A stretch of DNA of 64,000 bases, taken from positions 1,426,001 to 1,490,000 of the forward strand of contig WACJ01000517.1 in assembly GCA_008973525.1 (NCBI GenBank), given 5' to 3'. The stretch is from Stenopsyche tienmushanensis. Taxonomy: Eukaryota > Arthropoda > Insecta > Trichoptera > Stenopsychidae. A model generated the notes under the pieces. The model was not told the DNA's origin. It ran no database searches and saw nothing but the letters and a program-made list of their open reading frames with translations. The translations under genes and the position numbers were made by a program. Position 1 is the first letter of the stretch. Each line of letters starts with the position of its first letter. Positions 25,540 to 37,566 of this stretch are shown here, piece by piece.

Positions 25540-26515
25540 TAATTTTGTTATATGTGTAGGCAGTCAACTAAGCTATAAAATTTTTAAAAGATATTAAATC
25601 AAAAATTTAGTAGGCTTTTTAGTTAAACTTTCATATTTTTTACGATTTTCTTGATCATTTTTACCCCAAAAAAATAATTTATTTACGCGAAAATCTTAAA
25701 ACTTTAACTTAGTTGACTAAATAATATTATAGTGAGAAACATCCCAAAATTTCAGTCAGATCGATCAACAGATTTTTAAGCTACAACTGGCGAACATTTT
25801 GAAAATGCAGTTTCGAGATAATCTTGTTTAAAGTTTCAATGCGATAAAACTATCAATTTTAATGACTTACTTATCAACCAAAGATTTCATATGCGTATAA
25901 TAGATCTTCAGCTTTCTTTAAAATTAATTATCTTCGACTAACTGTTGTTTTCGTGCTATACGAGCTGCTTTTGTCTCAGAAAGACTCTTACGTTTTTACC
26001 TCGCCACCCGCGCTTCATCAGTTTATTCAGCAAAGACTTTACAGTAGGTGCCAATAATTATATTTAATATATTCATCATCTTCAAAATAAAACTGTAGTC
26101 GTTATTAAATATTCCAGCAGCAATTTATGTTAATATTTCAATGACTTTTACACCAGAATGCAGGTGCTTTGGATCCAGTCGCCAAACTGTCGAGTTAAAA
26201 TATTCATTAGCATTTTGGGTATGGCCACCCAAGTATTTTTAAAGTAATTTACCCCTGGACAAATCTTTATAAATTGGTAAGATATGCTGTTTTATCTCTT
26301 GGCCAATAAATGGAGTCAGATCTTCAAGCCTTGGATATTTTTTGAAGAAATGGTTTTATGCCATTTGCACCAACTTTTGACTCCAGCCGGGTTCCCATGT
26401 CTTTTTTTTAAATTCCTTGAACTTATCTACCTTTCGTTCTTTTATAAGATATTTTGACATTTTTGCTTCGAAAATTCAACCACACACGACAAATTATCGA
26501 GCTAAACTTGACTTC
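25540..26515 (-). mobile_element. Mutator-like element fragment with decayed transposase (copy at 26 kb)
   Basis: 26038-26515 aligns with 57303-57780 over about 478 bases at high identity. Read on minus, it carries the same transposase region with frameshifts. Downstream on minus (about 26040-25910) the reading continues DEARVAR-stop-KRKSLSETKAARIARK, the basic coiled C-terminus typical of Mutator-like transposases. The distal part (25545-25680) recurs at 53765-53881 and probably is the 3' non-coding part of the element. Stops occur at several sites, so it is dead. Confidence 0.65.
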
Positions 26516-29034
26516 TTAGTAGAGGATAATTGTCTATGGATAATTGAATTTGTAAAAATCATTAAAATAAATCTTACCTAGAAAAATTCTATTCAGATTT
26601 GATAATATGGAGAAAACAAATAATAAGTCGACTATGAAGATCGCCTTAACAAGAAAATAGACTGGGTGGGCATTCTGCGATTTTTTGTGGGTTTTTTTTT
26701 CAGATTTGAATTAAAAATATTGGTATCTTTATACAATCATCTTTGATTTTGAAATGAATAACCGTTAATTTCAATTTAGAATCTGTAAGGGTGAAAACTT
26801 TTTTTAATTTCGTTATAAATTACATTGAACGCTCTAAGCCGCTTGATGTATAAATTTAAGCCTTTGATTGATTATATAATAGGCTTATAAAAAAACCCTT
26901 TCCGTGTTAAATGCCTTCATGCGATATTATAATCATTGGATTTTGCACACCAAATTTGTATTATTTAAAAGTGTTCTTAGAGCAAAAATTTTACCCCAAA
27001 AAGCAATCACATGGAGTATTCTTGAAAAATTAATTTTCAATGTAATCGATTATTTAGCGTCTTGTTTTTGGGGCATCCCGATCCACCTTTGTCGGGATTA
27101 AAATAATACTCCCATAGCGCAAACAATCATCCCTTGGAGATGTCGCGCAATACGCCGCAATTGTACACGGCCATAAAGAATATTATTTATGGGGCGGGGG
27201 GTTGAACAAAGTTGTAATTTCATAAAACGACGCTTTTCCACTTTTCTATTTGATTAAACACCGCACAGGAAGTCAAATAAAATTATATAAGAGGAAGACG
27301 GAAGACGCAGATGCTTTGAAGGAGATTTATGTCAAATTTCGCTCGAATTGGAAACGTACAATTAATTCAAACAACGCACATACTTCTGTAACTCATTAAA
27401 ATCTGTACACTCCAATAAGTTTTCTCGTTAAACGCGCTCAAAATAATTCCTGAAATATCATCTGAAGAATTTGTAAGCCAGCTCACACATTTTTCACAAA
27501 GTCGGGCGTCAAAAGAGCTTTTAAACATCTCAAATGCACATATTTTATTCACTGCTTGATGGATATTGATGCACTTTTCGACTGAAAGTCTGTCGAGTAT
27601 TTCTTATTTCGAAGCACTAAAAGCACTTTGCGAATATGACTGCCAATTTATATATGTCAAAAAGGACTTAAAGCTATAACAGTTGATGGTATAAATGCAA
27701 CGTTGAACGACTTGAACACTAGATGATCAAATATGAACGACACTATTTCAAAAACTTGTACAATTTATCGCCAAATGTATACATTATTTTCTAAAAATTT
27801 ATTTTATTCGCGCCTTTGGTATATAAGTGCATTTGGAAAATCACAATTATACTATAGAAGACACTTAATTAGTCGTCTGTGTGACTATCCATTTCCATCT
27901 ACAATTAAATTAGTTTTCCTAATTGACAATTAGACATTCTGTCGTATGCTCTTGGACTGCATATTGGAACAATCTTTATTCTAAAATTACTGATAATTAA
28001 CACGGTACTAAACTAATTCTATTATTGTGAATTTAAATTGCTATAAATATTTGATAATAAAGGACGAATTGATATATCATGCCTAAATTAAAGTAACCAT
28101 ATGGTCACGCGTCTATTCCCCGAGAATATATTATATAATATTAACGTACAATAATAATTGAATACATTTAAGCCAATTAATAAATTATTATAAATGAGCA
28201 ACACATTCAAATTTATAATAAAAAATGAATATTTTATGATTTATAATGATGGTCGTCACTGTTACCATTTGATCACGTTCGTTGTGAGTTGCAAAAATCA
28301 ATATTTTTGTATGCCATATGTAAAATGCTTTGCCAAATTGTAAAATATATATTCATTTTCCAGTAGAAATTCTTTCTTTCTTCAATCTTTTATCTGTTTA
28401 TTGTAGATATAGTAGCACATTTTTTCTATAATTTTATTACTATTGATAATTATTATTTTGATTTAATTGATTTATTTATTCTAAAGAGCTCTGAAAATTA
28501 ATGATTAAGGAGTTGCCGTAAATATATTAGAATGATAGCATCGTTAAAAAAATGTTGTAATAAGGAAACTAAGGTTTAAATAGATAATAAAATCATCATG
28601 TCAAACAATATTGTAAGCTTTTCTGTGTCTTATGGTATTATTTTTTGGCTTAATTCATGTTGATAATAAATAACTAAATATTTATTTTGATTTGTAATTT
28701 TGAAGGCTTAGAAACTAAGAGATATCCAAGTTTTGTTTGTATAGAAAAAGATTTGCAATATGCGCAAATATTATAAAATTGAGCCACAAATCATTTTCTT
28801 TACCTTTTAGGAATTCTAACACTAAATCAGTGAGTTCATAAAATCGATTCAAACATGCATTTTTAGATAACTATAACAATAGTCACAATTATTTTGCTTT
28901 TTATTAAACCTTTCGTTGACACTCCGATGTTATCCAAGCACACCCAAATTAATTTTAATTTGCTACAGATCCCTTCAGCAACACAAAGACCCCTAAAGAC
29001 CATATAAACTACTTTGGGAAGCTATGCTCTATAC
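26516..29034. other. A+T-rich non-coding stretch
   Basis: No gene or transposon was recognised. About 27060-27200 is a short G+C-richer unique patch. The minus-strand open frame 27367-27552 has no recognisable motif. Confidence 0.4.
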
Positions 29035-29710
29035 CAGAGGCTCTTAACATATTTTGGTCCACCACCCTCTTTTAAAATACAAAACTATTTACAGTATTTT
29101 CTACGATTGACATCTCAATCCTAGGTCTGAGTAAAGTTTTAAGGCCCAATTAGGAATGATCGTCATCATTTATTTCCATAGAAGAAAGATTTGGAAAGTG
29201 ATAAAAATATCTTTAAATCCATTGCAGTTTTAGATTTATTTCATAAATGTTTAGCTATGACATTAAATTCTTAAATTACAATAGCTTATCTCTTAATGAA
29301 TGATTCTTGTTTTCAAAGAACGCTATAATTAAGCCAAAAAGGTCATAAAATCCCGTTAAATAAGAACCCTTTGACAGCCAAAGAATCGTTGTGTGCAATA
29401 TTATACAATTGAAATCTTTATCATTTTCATCACAAAGCATTCTAAATAGAGCATTGCTTCTGATCTTGTTAACTTTTGTAATTATATACTACAGTGAGCA
29501 TCCAAGGCGATCATTGCGGGTTTTTGCTGTCTGTGTAATACATAGCGATTAAATTTGTTACCGCCTTTTTCAAATATGAAAGCAATTTAGAACTATTTAT
29601 TGAAACATTCAATCACACTTTTCAGCATGTTTTATTAGTGTTACCCAGAGGCGGCAGTTGGTCCTCAAATTTGCTTTAAATTACAAATTCCTTCTTTGAT
29701 CTCTTCTGTG
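29035..29710 (-). mobile_element. Internally deleted hAT element (SCAND3/ZBED-like transposase)
   Basis: The left end CAGAGGCTCTTAAC starts at 29035, a typical hAT terminus. The right end reads, inverted, CACAGAAGAG. Flanking 8-mers ctctatac (29027-29034) and ctttatac (29711-29718) differ at one base, as expected of an old hAT target-site duplication. On the minus strand, around 29480-29200, the frame gives INRSNALFRMLCDENDKDF, a degraded LHT..LWLSKG box, and FFENKNHSLRDKLLQFKN. These are the hallmark of the SCAN-domain 3 / ZBED-like hAT transposase group found across animals. Only the middle of the protein remains; stops are present. Confidence 0.65.
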
Positions 29711-29718
29711 CTTTATAC

Positions 29719-31452
29719 CAATACATAGTTGATTCGCTTCCATTCATATTCAAATATATGAATACTCGTGAATGTATTAATATATATTTATTAATATTAC
29801 ATATGGATCTATGTCCATGCGTATATTGATGTATATAAATATAAGCGTGGGTTTGTGTTATTTCATCTATTTAATATTTGATAAGTTGAAAAAGCTCAAC
29901 CATGTGATTGGATGGCAAAAGTTGGAACGCTCGCTGAAAGGGGTTAATTTGTATCATTTTACGGTCCAGCTCTTTCAGCTCTAAATATAGGACGCTTGGT
30001 AGAAAGCACTCCATGTGCATTGCGAATGCTGAGGCTTTTTAGTTTCGATATAAATGTTAACAACGTCCTCTCAATTAATATCCCGATCGCCGTTTCCGAG
30101 GATAAAAGTTTTAATATCGCACAGGTGGTTATAGATCGTTATGGAGGCTCGTTACCTTTCCCGAGCCAAAAAGCTCGTTAAAGACGTCGAAGCAAGAGGG
30201 TGGTGTTAGGGTTGCCAATGTGTAATCTGTTTTCATTAAATTGCAGATGTGACTCAAGTTTATATTGCGTCTTTAGAATCAAGGGTCGGTGTACCGGCCG
30301 TCGAAACAGACACTCTGAGCCTCGGGTCGTGATAAGACGATGCCCTCCCCGATGGTGTTTGTCTGGGATTAATTAAATACCCTTTTAACGAAATAAAAGA
30401 AGAGCAAACATCCCTTATTAAATAAAATTTAGGAAATCATTTATTGAACGAAATGTTCGTATATTTTCGCCAAAGGCTTAAACGCTGACTTTATGCCCAT
30501 TATTATGAAGTTGAATTACCACACTGGTGAACAATGGGATTAAATTAAACAATTTGAACAGGATTAACGTTTGATTTATACGAGTGTCCTTAGTAAAAAT
30601 ATTTTATATTCCCTATTAAATGAATTTAATTTTTCCTCAAAATTAAATTTTTACATGAAATATAAAATTCATTTGGGAAATTGCGCAGAAAACTCACGTT
30701 TTTCATACCGGCGTTATTTTTATCCATCAAAATTCCGCCCACACGATTCATAAATTATTATTTCAGCAAAAATAATTGATATTGTCTATCCTGCTACGAA
30801 AACTGTTTTTAACACGTTTCATCGTAATTATATCGAAATTTATATATCTTTGGCACTAATTTTATGAGACATATCGCACAAATAATTGTTTAAATATGTA
30901 TTACGCATATCTTGACTTAAACTATATATCATATCTAAGTAGAAATTTGGTATCATGTGGCATGCTGAAGAGACACATTGACACTTTACGAAAAACATAA
31001 AAATACCATCATCTAATAAATAGATATCAAAGGTTTGATTTTGCAACCATTTATATATGGAGCCCTCAAATTAAATACAAACAAAATTATAAAATAACAG
31101 CGAAATCGCATTTTATTTCAAATAAATCCCAATATTTATATGAATCGGCCTTAAATTTTTCCTTGTACATCACTTATGCTAATTAAATAGCCATGATCCT
31201 TGATGAGCCCCATGACATCTTTTGTTGCTGGTATTGGATCCAATTTAATTTCTTCTTCGTCAGAGGTTTTGAATTTAAACGATGAAAAAATATTGGGGCT
31301 GTAATTTTGTAATTACACTATATTGGATGGACTCCCTGTCCCTTAAAAGTTTTATACAGATAGGCTTCCATAAGAGAATTTCCATATGAATTTCTTGCAT
31401 TTCATTGATATTTTTTATTGTCAATACTTACAAATTTGTATTTTTTTCACAG
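29719..31452. other. Intronic stretch with a CpG-richer patch at 29940-30370
   Basis: The patch includes a 61-codon open frame (29996-30181) and, after a good-looking acceptor (cattaaattgcag at about 30236-30248), a G+C-rich block (about 30249-30360). Neither gives a recognisable protein in any frame, so I annotate no exon. It may be a conserved regulatory element upstream of the receptor exon. Confidence 0.4.
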
Positions 31453-31644
31453 GAGTAAAGTTGCAGCCCTTCTTCTCGACAAGCATCTTCAAATTAATGG
31501 GATTGGCGTTAGTGGAAGATCAAGTATAGCAGCACCAGCACCAGCTGCTGCATGCAATCGCATGAAGAGGGAACGAAAAGCTGCAAGAACTCTTGGAATA
31601 ATCATGACTGCATTTTTGGCTTGCTGGTTGCCGTTTTTTCTATG
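31453..31644 (+). CDS. Beta-adrenergic-like octopamine receptor, penultimate coding exon (loop 3 end and TM6)
   Basis: This is an internal exon of a class A biogenic-amine GPCR, an octopamine receptor of the beta type that is expected to couple through Gs to cAMP at the plasma membrane. It follows a pyrimidine-rich acceptor ending in tttcacag and ends at the donor G|GTAAAT, giving 192 bases with the same phase at both ends. The translation opens with [16 protein letters not shown], typical of intracellular loop 3 in insect octopamine beta receptors. A short Ala/Pro-rich linker follows, then [15 protein letters not shown] and the TM6 core with CWLPFFLW (the CWxP switch). The frame joins exactly to the exon at 34297 through a split Trp codon. 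Subtype (beta-1, -2 or -3) is not resolved; beta-2/3 is my preference from memory. An upstream ATG at 31418 is intronic and is not a start. TM1-TM5 exons were not found upstream. Confidence 0.9.
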
Positions 31645-34296
31645 GTAAATATTTTTAAATTCAAAGCAATCATATTTACATATCCATTTCGATATTGTAT
31701 TTGTTCGATACATTTCTTTCTAAAATTAATCAGTTCTCATTAAAGGATAGTTTCTCCGTCGCATTCAACCCAAAGAAACTTTCTATCGTCGAATCTTTTG
31801 CAACAAGGAGTTCGCTTCTAAGGACATTAATTTATTTCTTTTCTTATCATTCCTATAGGGAAACTTAACTAGAAATACCACAAGAGTGGTTCGGAAACTT
31901 GATAAAAATCAATTAAGAGACGTCTCAGTGAAGTTTAAACGACAAAAGTTGGACATCCTCAGTACTTTGCAAATTGCTTTATGTAACTTTCATTATTGTT
32001 CTATCTTAATTAATTTAAAAAAAAAAACAGCATAATTTATTTTTCAGCCAAATTTTTTTATCAAGGCATTTTTTTAGCATCAACTTTGTTTGAATCTGCA
32101 GGACCAGGACAGCTTTTTAATCTTATCTTTAAGGATATTGTCGGAACTTATGATGTACAAGTGTGTTAAGTGTAGCCTTGATACAGCAGGGTTTATCTTA
32201 ATTAAGAAGGGCTCTGTAAAGCACGACTAAAGCATCGTACGTCACACCTTTATTTTGGAGGAAGACAGTTTTTCCTCCTCGGATGCTTATCTAAAGGGTG
32301 GTGTTACATTAATAATATGTCGCAAGGCTTCCACAACATCTAAAGCCTACCCTCCTATCGATTTTCTCCACTACCGACTTCTTTTAATATTAAAAAGTTC
32401 ATATTTGCTCAAAAACATGCACGCACGTATACATCTCCAAGGCAAATGATATCCAAAAAGGCGAAGAATGAAAGATTCTACGATAGCGTCGGTGACCTTT
32501 GACCATGCGATGCCTCCATCGACATTATTTACAGCCATGGGTGTGGAAAACAACATAAAATGGATCCTCCGAATAATTTATTGAGTTTGGGAATATAGCT
32601 AATTTCCGATTTGAGAAAAACAATATTTTCCCCGAGCATATTTTAGAATTATGTAGGCAACGTTATTAATGATAACAGAGTGCAATATTTAGCATCCCCC
32701 TTCGCATAAACAGACGTGTTCAAATTTTTGGACATAAATGAGATTTTGGTCGTAAACTTTTATTCACTGCAAATTTATACAGTACCTTAATATTATATTT
32801 ATACAATAAATTTATTTTATCGGGGTATTCTTGGCTTTATACTTATAATACTCTATCATCTATTAAGACACCATTTCTCTCTGGAAAGTACTAACTTATA
32901 AATGGCAAAAAAATCTACAAATGGAGAATAAATGTAGTAGGCCAAAAGTAACTTTCTATTAAGATAAATTCGTAATAGCAGTATTTTTCATAATTTAAGT
33001 ATATCTTCCATTGATTATAAAATACGATAAACTACTTTAATCGAACAAATCGATTTATGCCGAAAAAGTCAAGAAAGCCTATTTTTAATGGGATAGAGTC
33101 ACAACTCATAATGTGAAAAACACAATGAAATTAATTTTGTCAACATTCAACACTTGAATTTTTTTTTCATGTTGGTCATTAAGATAGACAAAATTGACGT
33201 TTCCTAACATTTTTTTTTCTTTTGGGTTACCTACAAGTAAAACCACAAAGGTTGATAAACCACAAATTATTTAAAAATAGACATTTAAGCCAAAATAATG
33301 ACAATATCAACAGTAAAAGTATTAAAAAAGAGTGTTTGCACTGTTTTCAGTAAACGATTTGATGGACGATATTTCACAAAAAGCCATTTAAAAACCAAAT
33401 CGAAAATCATATTCAAACTTAAATTTATTACCAAATTAAAGCATAGTTATATAGATAAATTGCCTTTCAATAATTATGAAATAAAGGATATTCGTGCTAT
33501 ATTCTAGTAGAAGTGTATGAAATTCAAGTTTTTTGATCATAGCAAATATTGATTTTGAATCAATGAATGAATCACTGAAGTCTTTCGGTTGATTTTCTAT
33601 TTTTACTAAATTTATTATTTTGATAGGTTGAAATTTTGCATCAGTTATGTATTAAATTTTCGTTGACAAATAATCCCGCTGCATATGATGGTTTATTACA
33701 GCATTACAATCAGGGTTCAATCAGTTTCATTCTATATTAAAATTTTATTATGAAAATAATTCACTGTTCTGTTAATTCAAGCACGTCTGCATCGACATTA
33801 TATCAAAACTGTTTTACTCATACAATTTTAATTTGATTAAATCTCCAAATTCAAACCAACCGATTGCCAGATTTGTTATTAAAGCTTTAAGTGTGACTAT
33901 ATCAAAATATCAAACGGTCCATGGCGTTCATTAGAATGCAAACTAACTACAAGTTACTCTCAGTATTCAGATAATTTATTTGCCATGCGCACCGTATTTC
34001 AAACTAATCACCAAAATCTAGTATAAAGACGATCTAAATTATAAATTCTGCATGCTAAACTGGATTCGAGAGACAGGGGCATCAATTTCAATATTTTGTA
34101 TCGATCCAAATATAACGCATCACTCAATAAATTCGTAGGATAACATATAAATAAAATGCAAAAATATATTAGAATAGGTTCATATGGAAGATTCTATGAT
34201 AATTGTTTTATATTCATGCAATACTTCTCAAGAGCCGAATTATCTGTAAAATGAAATTAAAATCGCAATTGCTAACATTGACAATTTTTGTTTCAG
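31645..34296 (+). other. Intron of the octopamine receptor gene, splitting TM6
   Basis: A 2,652-base intron with GT at 31645 and AG at 34296 interrupts the Trp codon at the end of the CWLPFFLW motif. It is A+T-rich and has no coding block that I recognise. Just before the acceptor, at 34121-34140, lies an isolated copy of a mariner-type terminal motif (cactcaataaattcgtagga). The short open frame at 32255-32449 has no recognisable motif and is treated as chance. Confidence 0.85.
34121..34147. mobile_element. Solo terminal repeat of the CACTCAATAAGTT family
   Basis: cactcaataaattcgtagga followed by taac occurs alone in the last receptor intron, about 150 bases before the splice acceptor. No matching opposite end is seen. 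Confidence 0.5.
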
Positions 34297-34651
34297 GTAC
34301 CTCATCACAACCCTCTGCGGAAGCCCTTGCTATTGCCCACCCATTGTAGTCACAGCAGTTTTCTGGGTGGGATATTTCAACTCGGCTCTAAATCCACTCA
34401 TCTATGCATACTTCAACAGGGAGTTCAGGGTAGCTTTTAAGAAAACTCTCGAATCTTGCTGCAAATCCATCCTACGAACCGAGAGTGGCAATAACTTTTT
34501 CAGGGGCAGGAGCTTCGGCAGGAGGGAGCTCAACGTCAATTCGAATGCCAGCTCCGAAATCCATATGAATAATTGTCTTAAGATTTCCCCCAAAAACGAA
34601 CAACCCTGCATCCCCAGGGAGCCGCTGATGCTCGGAGAGAGTGTAACGTAA
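34297..34651 (+). CDS. Beta-adrenergic-like octopamine receptor, terminal coding exon (TM7 and C-tail)
   Basis: This exon begins after the acceptor tttcag. Its first base completes the Trp codon left open by the exon ending at 31644, and it then reads YLITTLCG and a Cys-rich third extracellular loop. TM7 is unmistakable: [19 protein letters not shown] contains the NPxxY motif, and helix 8 follows (FRVAFKKTL). ESCC just after helix 8 is a likely palmitoylation site. The tail is Ser/Asn-rich with a basic stretch ([10 protein letters not shown]) and ends LGESVT before TAA at 34649-34651. Together the two exons give about 182 residues, the C-terminal part of a receptor usually 400 residues or more. 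No frameshift or stop is seen, so the gene looks functional. An antisense frame of 99 codons across this exon is a shadow. Insect octopamine beta genes can have alternative last exons; none is visible here. Confidence 0.92.
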
Positions 34652-34867
34652 AAATAGTTCCTCAGCCACTTCACTGGATTCGCCCAAAGGATAAAGGACA
34701 ATCTTATTTATGTATCAAGCATATATTATACACATAGGGTGTCGAATTATTACTAAGAAAATGAATAAGGGTAATTACAAAAAATCATTGAATGTACGTG
34801 AATTAAGACTTTAATAAGTGTCTTAGAACTAAACATTTTAATAAATGTTATATTATTTTAAATAAAT
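34652..34867 (+). terminator. 3' UTR and poly(A) signals of the octopamine receptor
   Basis: After the TAA stop the sequence becomes A+T-rich. Two AATAAA hexamers, at 34840-34845 and 34862-34867, lie about 190-215 bases downstream, which suits a short 3' UTR. This is an inference from hexamers only; longer UTR forms are possible. Confidence 0.45.
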
Positions 34868-35991
34868 AATCGAAAATGTGTCAAAGTATTATATAGAGTC
34901 AATATATTGCACATAGAAATTATCTAACGTTGATTATTTTATTAGTTTGTATAGTGTACGTGCGTAAAAAATGTTGCAGGCAAAATATATAATTATGGCG
35001 TTTACATCATTAAATATTTTTAATGCCGTCGTATATTTAATTTGGGAGCTTAATTATATTAATTAATACCATAAAACCTTAATTTAATATCGGAATGTAG
35101 ACAAATAAAAGTTGCTTTATATTAAAATGCTTTATTATAACATAATTCTATACTATATTTTCCCTACATTATAACCAGAACTGATTGAATGATCATGAGA
35201 AAATTATTAATCAAATGATGAAATTGATTTAACATAAAAAATGCTTCTCTTAATTGATATCTTTATGCTGAAGCTGATGAATTGTTTGATAAGATAAAGA
35301 TGAATATATGCCCAAGGAAAAATAGTCAATCTCCACAATAATATAAGAAGAAAAAAATATTATACATTTTGATTTAAAACCATATTTCATATTAGTGATA
35401 TCCCTTGCATTTATAAAATTAAGAGATGTTTATACCTTGTTGGTTCAAAAAAAATCTTCAGTAAATTTCAAGTCGATATAAATGAAATTCACAAAATTAT
35501 AAGCCGACAAAGAGAAGCTGCGCTTTGCAAAGCTGAGGAGAGGAGAAACTTTCAATGCGTTTTTTTTCTAAACTACTTTATCCAAGCTCATGGAAGTGCT
35601 CCCACACATCCTTGATAAGCATTTTTTATGAAATTTAACATACACGTGTATAATTAACGACCCTATTGTATAGACTACAATTATTTAAAAATATCAAAAA
35701 ATGTTGATAAAAACACAAACTTTTTTTCGATCACTCACTATTTTTTTATTTTCCAATATTTCTTTTTAATTGTAGTCTAAGCTATGCACAATATTATAGA
35801 AAGTAAAAATATGTTTAATTTTTTCGTTTCAAATCACTTGTTCAGGACTTGGAACTTCCATGATTAAGAATGTCATCGTTCTCGCACCGAGATACGTGAC
35901 TCCCTTCACTCTCACTACCATCAACACACTAAATATCAACCTTCTATATTTAATACTTTTCGCATATAAACAATGTCCCTTAAGCTTTGTT
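34868..35991. other. Intergenic A+T-rich stretch
   Basis: Nothing recognisable between the receptor 3' end and the LTR fragment. Confidence 0.5.
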
Positions 35992-36165
35992 TGTATAATA
36001 TATAATAAATTGGCAATCAGCAACTGGTTGCTTTATGCTACGCATACACTATGTTGTAAATGATGTGTGCAACAGAGATGGAGAGACTACAGACGTTTTT
36101 CCATCTCTTTTCGTCCAAATGTCGCTTGGGGTTTCTCTTTCCGTGACGTTCAAGCCAATTTGCCC
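35992..36165. mobile_element. LTR fragment, family B
   Basis: It starts TGTATAATATATAATAAA like the element at 47751-48102. It shares with it the block gcaacagagatggagagact...gtcgcttggggtttctcttt, diverged but clearly alignable. The 3' part is missing. The open frame 35860-36063 that overlaps the start is chance. Confidence 0.5.
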
Positions 36166-37566
36166 GCGCCTATACAAATTTCATTTTATATACACATTCA
36201 ACTTTAAAATGTACAATTATTTCATTTATTCAAACATGATTAATGCAGATGAATAACTATTGTACTTCACTTCAGAACACTATATTCGATCGTTCAAAGC
36301 TCGAGACTCTTCAATTATTAACCGGTTCAAACGCCAGACAGCCGCAACTTTAACACTACTCTTTCGGAATAATAAATTTGTAAAGTGCCATTTCGAATTT
36401 CTTGCTGCCGACTGAGAGCGGTCGTATATTTATAATCAACCATTTGTAAATTGGATGCTATCGATAATATTTATTTAGCTTTTATGACGTTGCATTTTTT
36501 GCGTGATATGCGATTGAAAATCGTGGCGCGTTTATGTATTTTGCCTGCGACGTGTGTTTACGCAATCCAGCATCCCTTAATGAATGTCTCTGTAAATATT
36601 AACAATCATCTTGTCAATTAAAACATATTGTTATTATTTTATCGTACGATTTTACTGGCGTACATGATTTTGGCGTAATGTCGTAAAAGCGAGACAGGAT
36701 TTAATTATAGAAATAGGTTCGTAAATTACAACATTAAGGCGTGCCAAAAACGTGCGTGTGTGTGGTGAGGGGTGAATATGCGAATGTGGATGTTCAACCC
36801 TGAAATGTTGAGCTTTTCTTCGACTCGAGCTATATTAACGTTAATTGCTGTATTGGTGTAATAAAAACTTCGAATATATTTTATTATAAAAATCCATATT
36901 GATCATCGACCAACTTGTAATTACTTCCTAAATTAATTTATTTCCTAAGACTTTCCATTTGGTTTCTATCGCGGAATGAATATAACATATCAATTGTATA
37001 ATCGATATTATTGATCATCTTTTTTGTTTATAAATAACACGATGATAAATTCAATCGATAATAGTAGAATGGAAAGAACGTCCAAATCATTAAAAAAAAA
37101 ACTTTTTCCAAAACACCATATCATATGAAAGTGACTGATCATGTCATGATATTTATTCTTAATACGCAAATATTAAAAAAAACCTATAAATTTATACGAT
37201 ATTATTTTTTAACATAAAATTTATAAACATCCTAATAAGATGATAGAAATTTAAAAAATATATTTAGACATCATTCTGAAATATTTTTTGACAGACACTC
37301 CATACAAATGATTTATTATCATAACATACATCGTATGTATGTAAATTAAATATAAAAATACATAGAAAAAATATTTGATCCATTGTGAGTCGACTGAGAT
37401 TAACGATGGCTATATCTGAACCATTTTCTGCCAAATTTCAGCATTTAATATTTTTTAAATTTATTAATATATATCTATGATAAGCTCGCTATAATTTAAC
37501 CATAAACGGTGTTAAAATGAGCAGTACTATTTGAATTAAATACACGTATTTATTTTTATTATAATT
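36166..37566. other. Intergenic stretch, partly less A+T-rich (36290-36600)
   Basis: No coding or repeat recognised. 36290-36600 is unique and comparatively CG-rich, with no open frame of note. Confidence 0.4.

Noticed and set aside
30249..30360. Possible upstream receptor exon after a good acceptor
   Set aside because: No frame gives transmembrane or GPCR sequence, and stops occur early in the frames expected.
32255..32449. 64-codon open frame inside the receptor intron
   Set aside because: No motif and no splice or start context that would set it apart from chance.
34402..34701. 99-codon minus-strand open frame
   Set aside because: Antisense shadow of the receptor terminal exon, which has clear GPCR motifs on plus.
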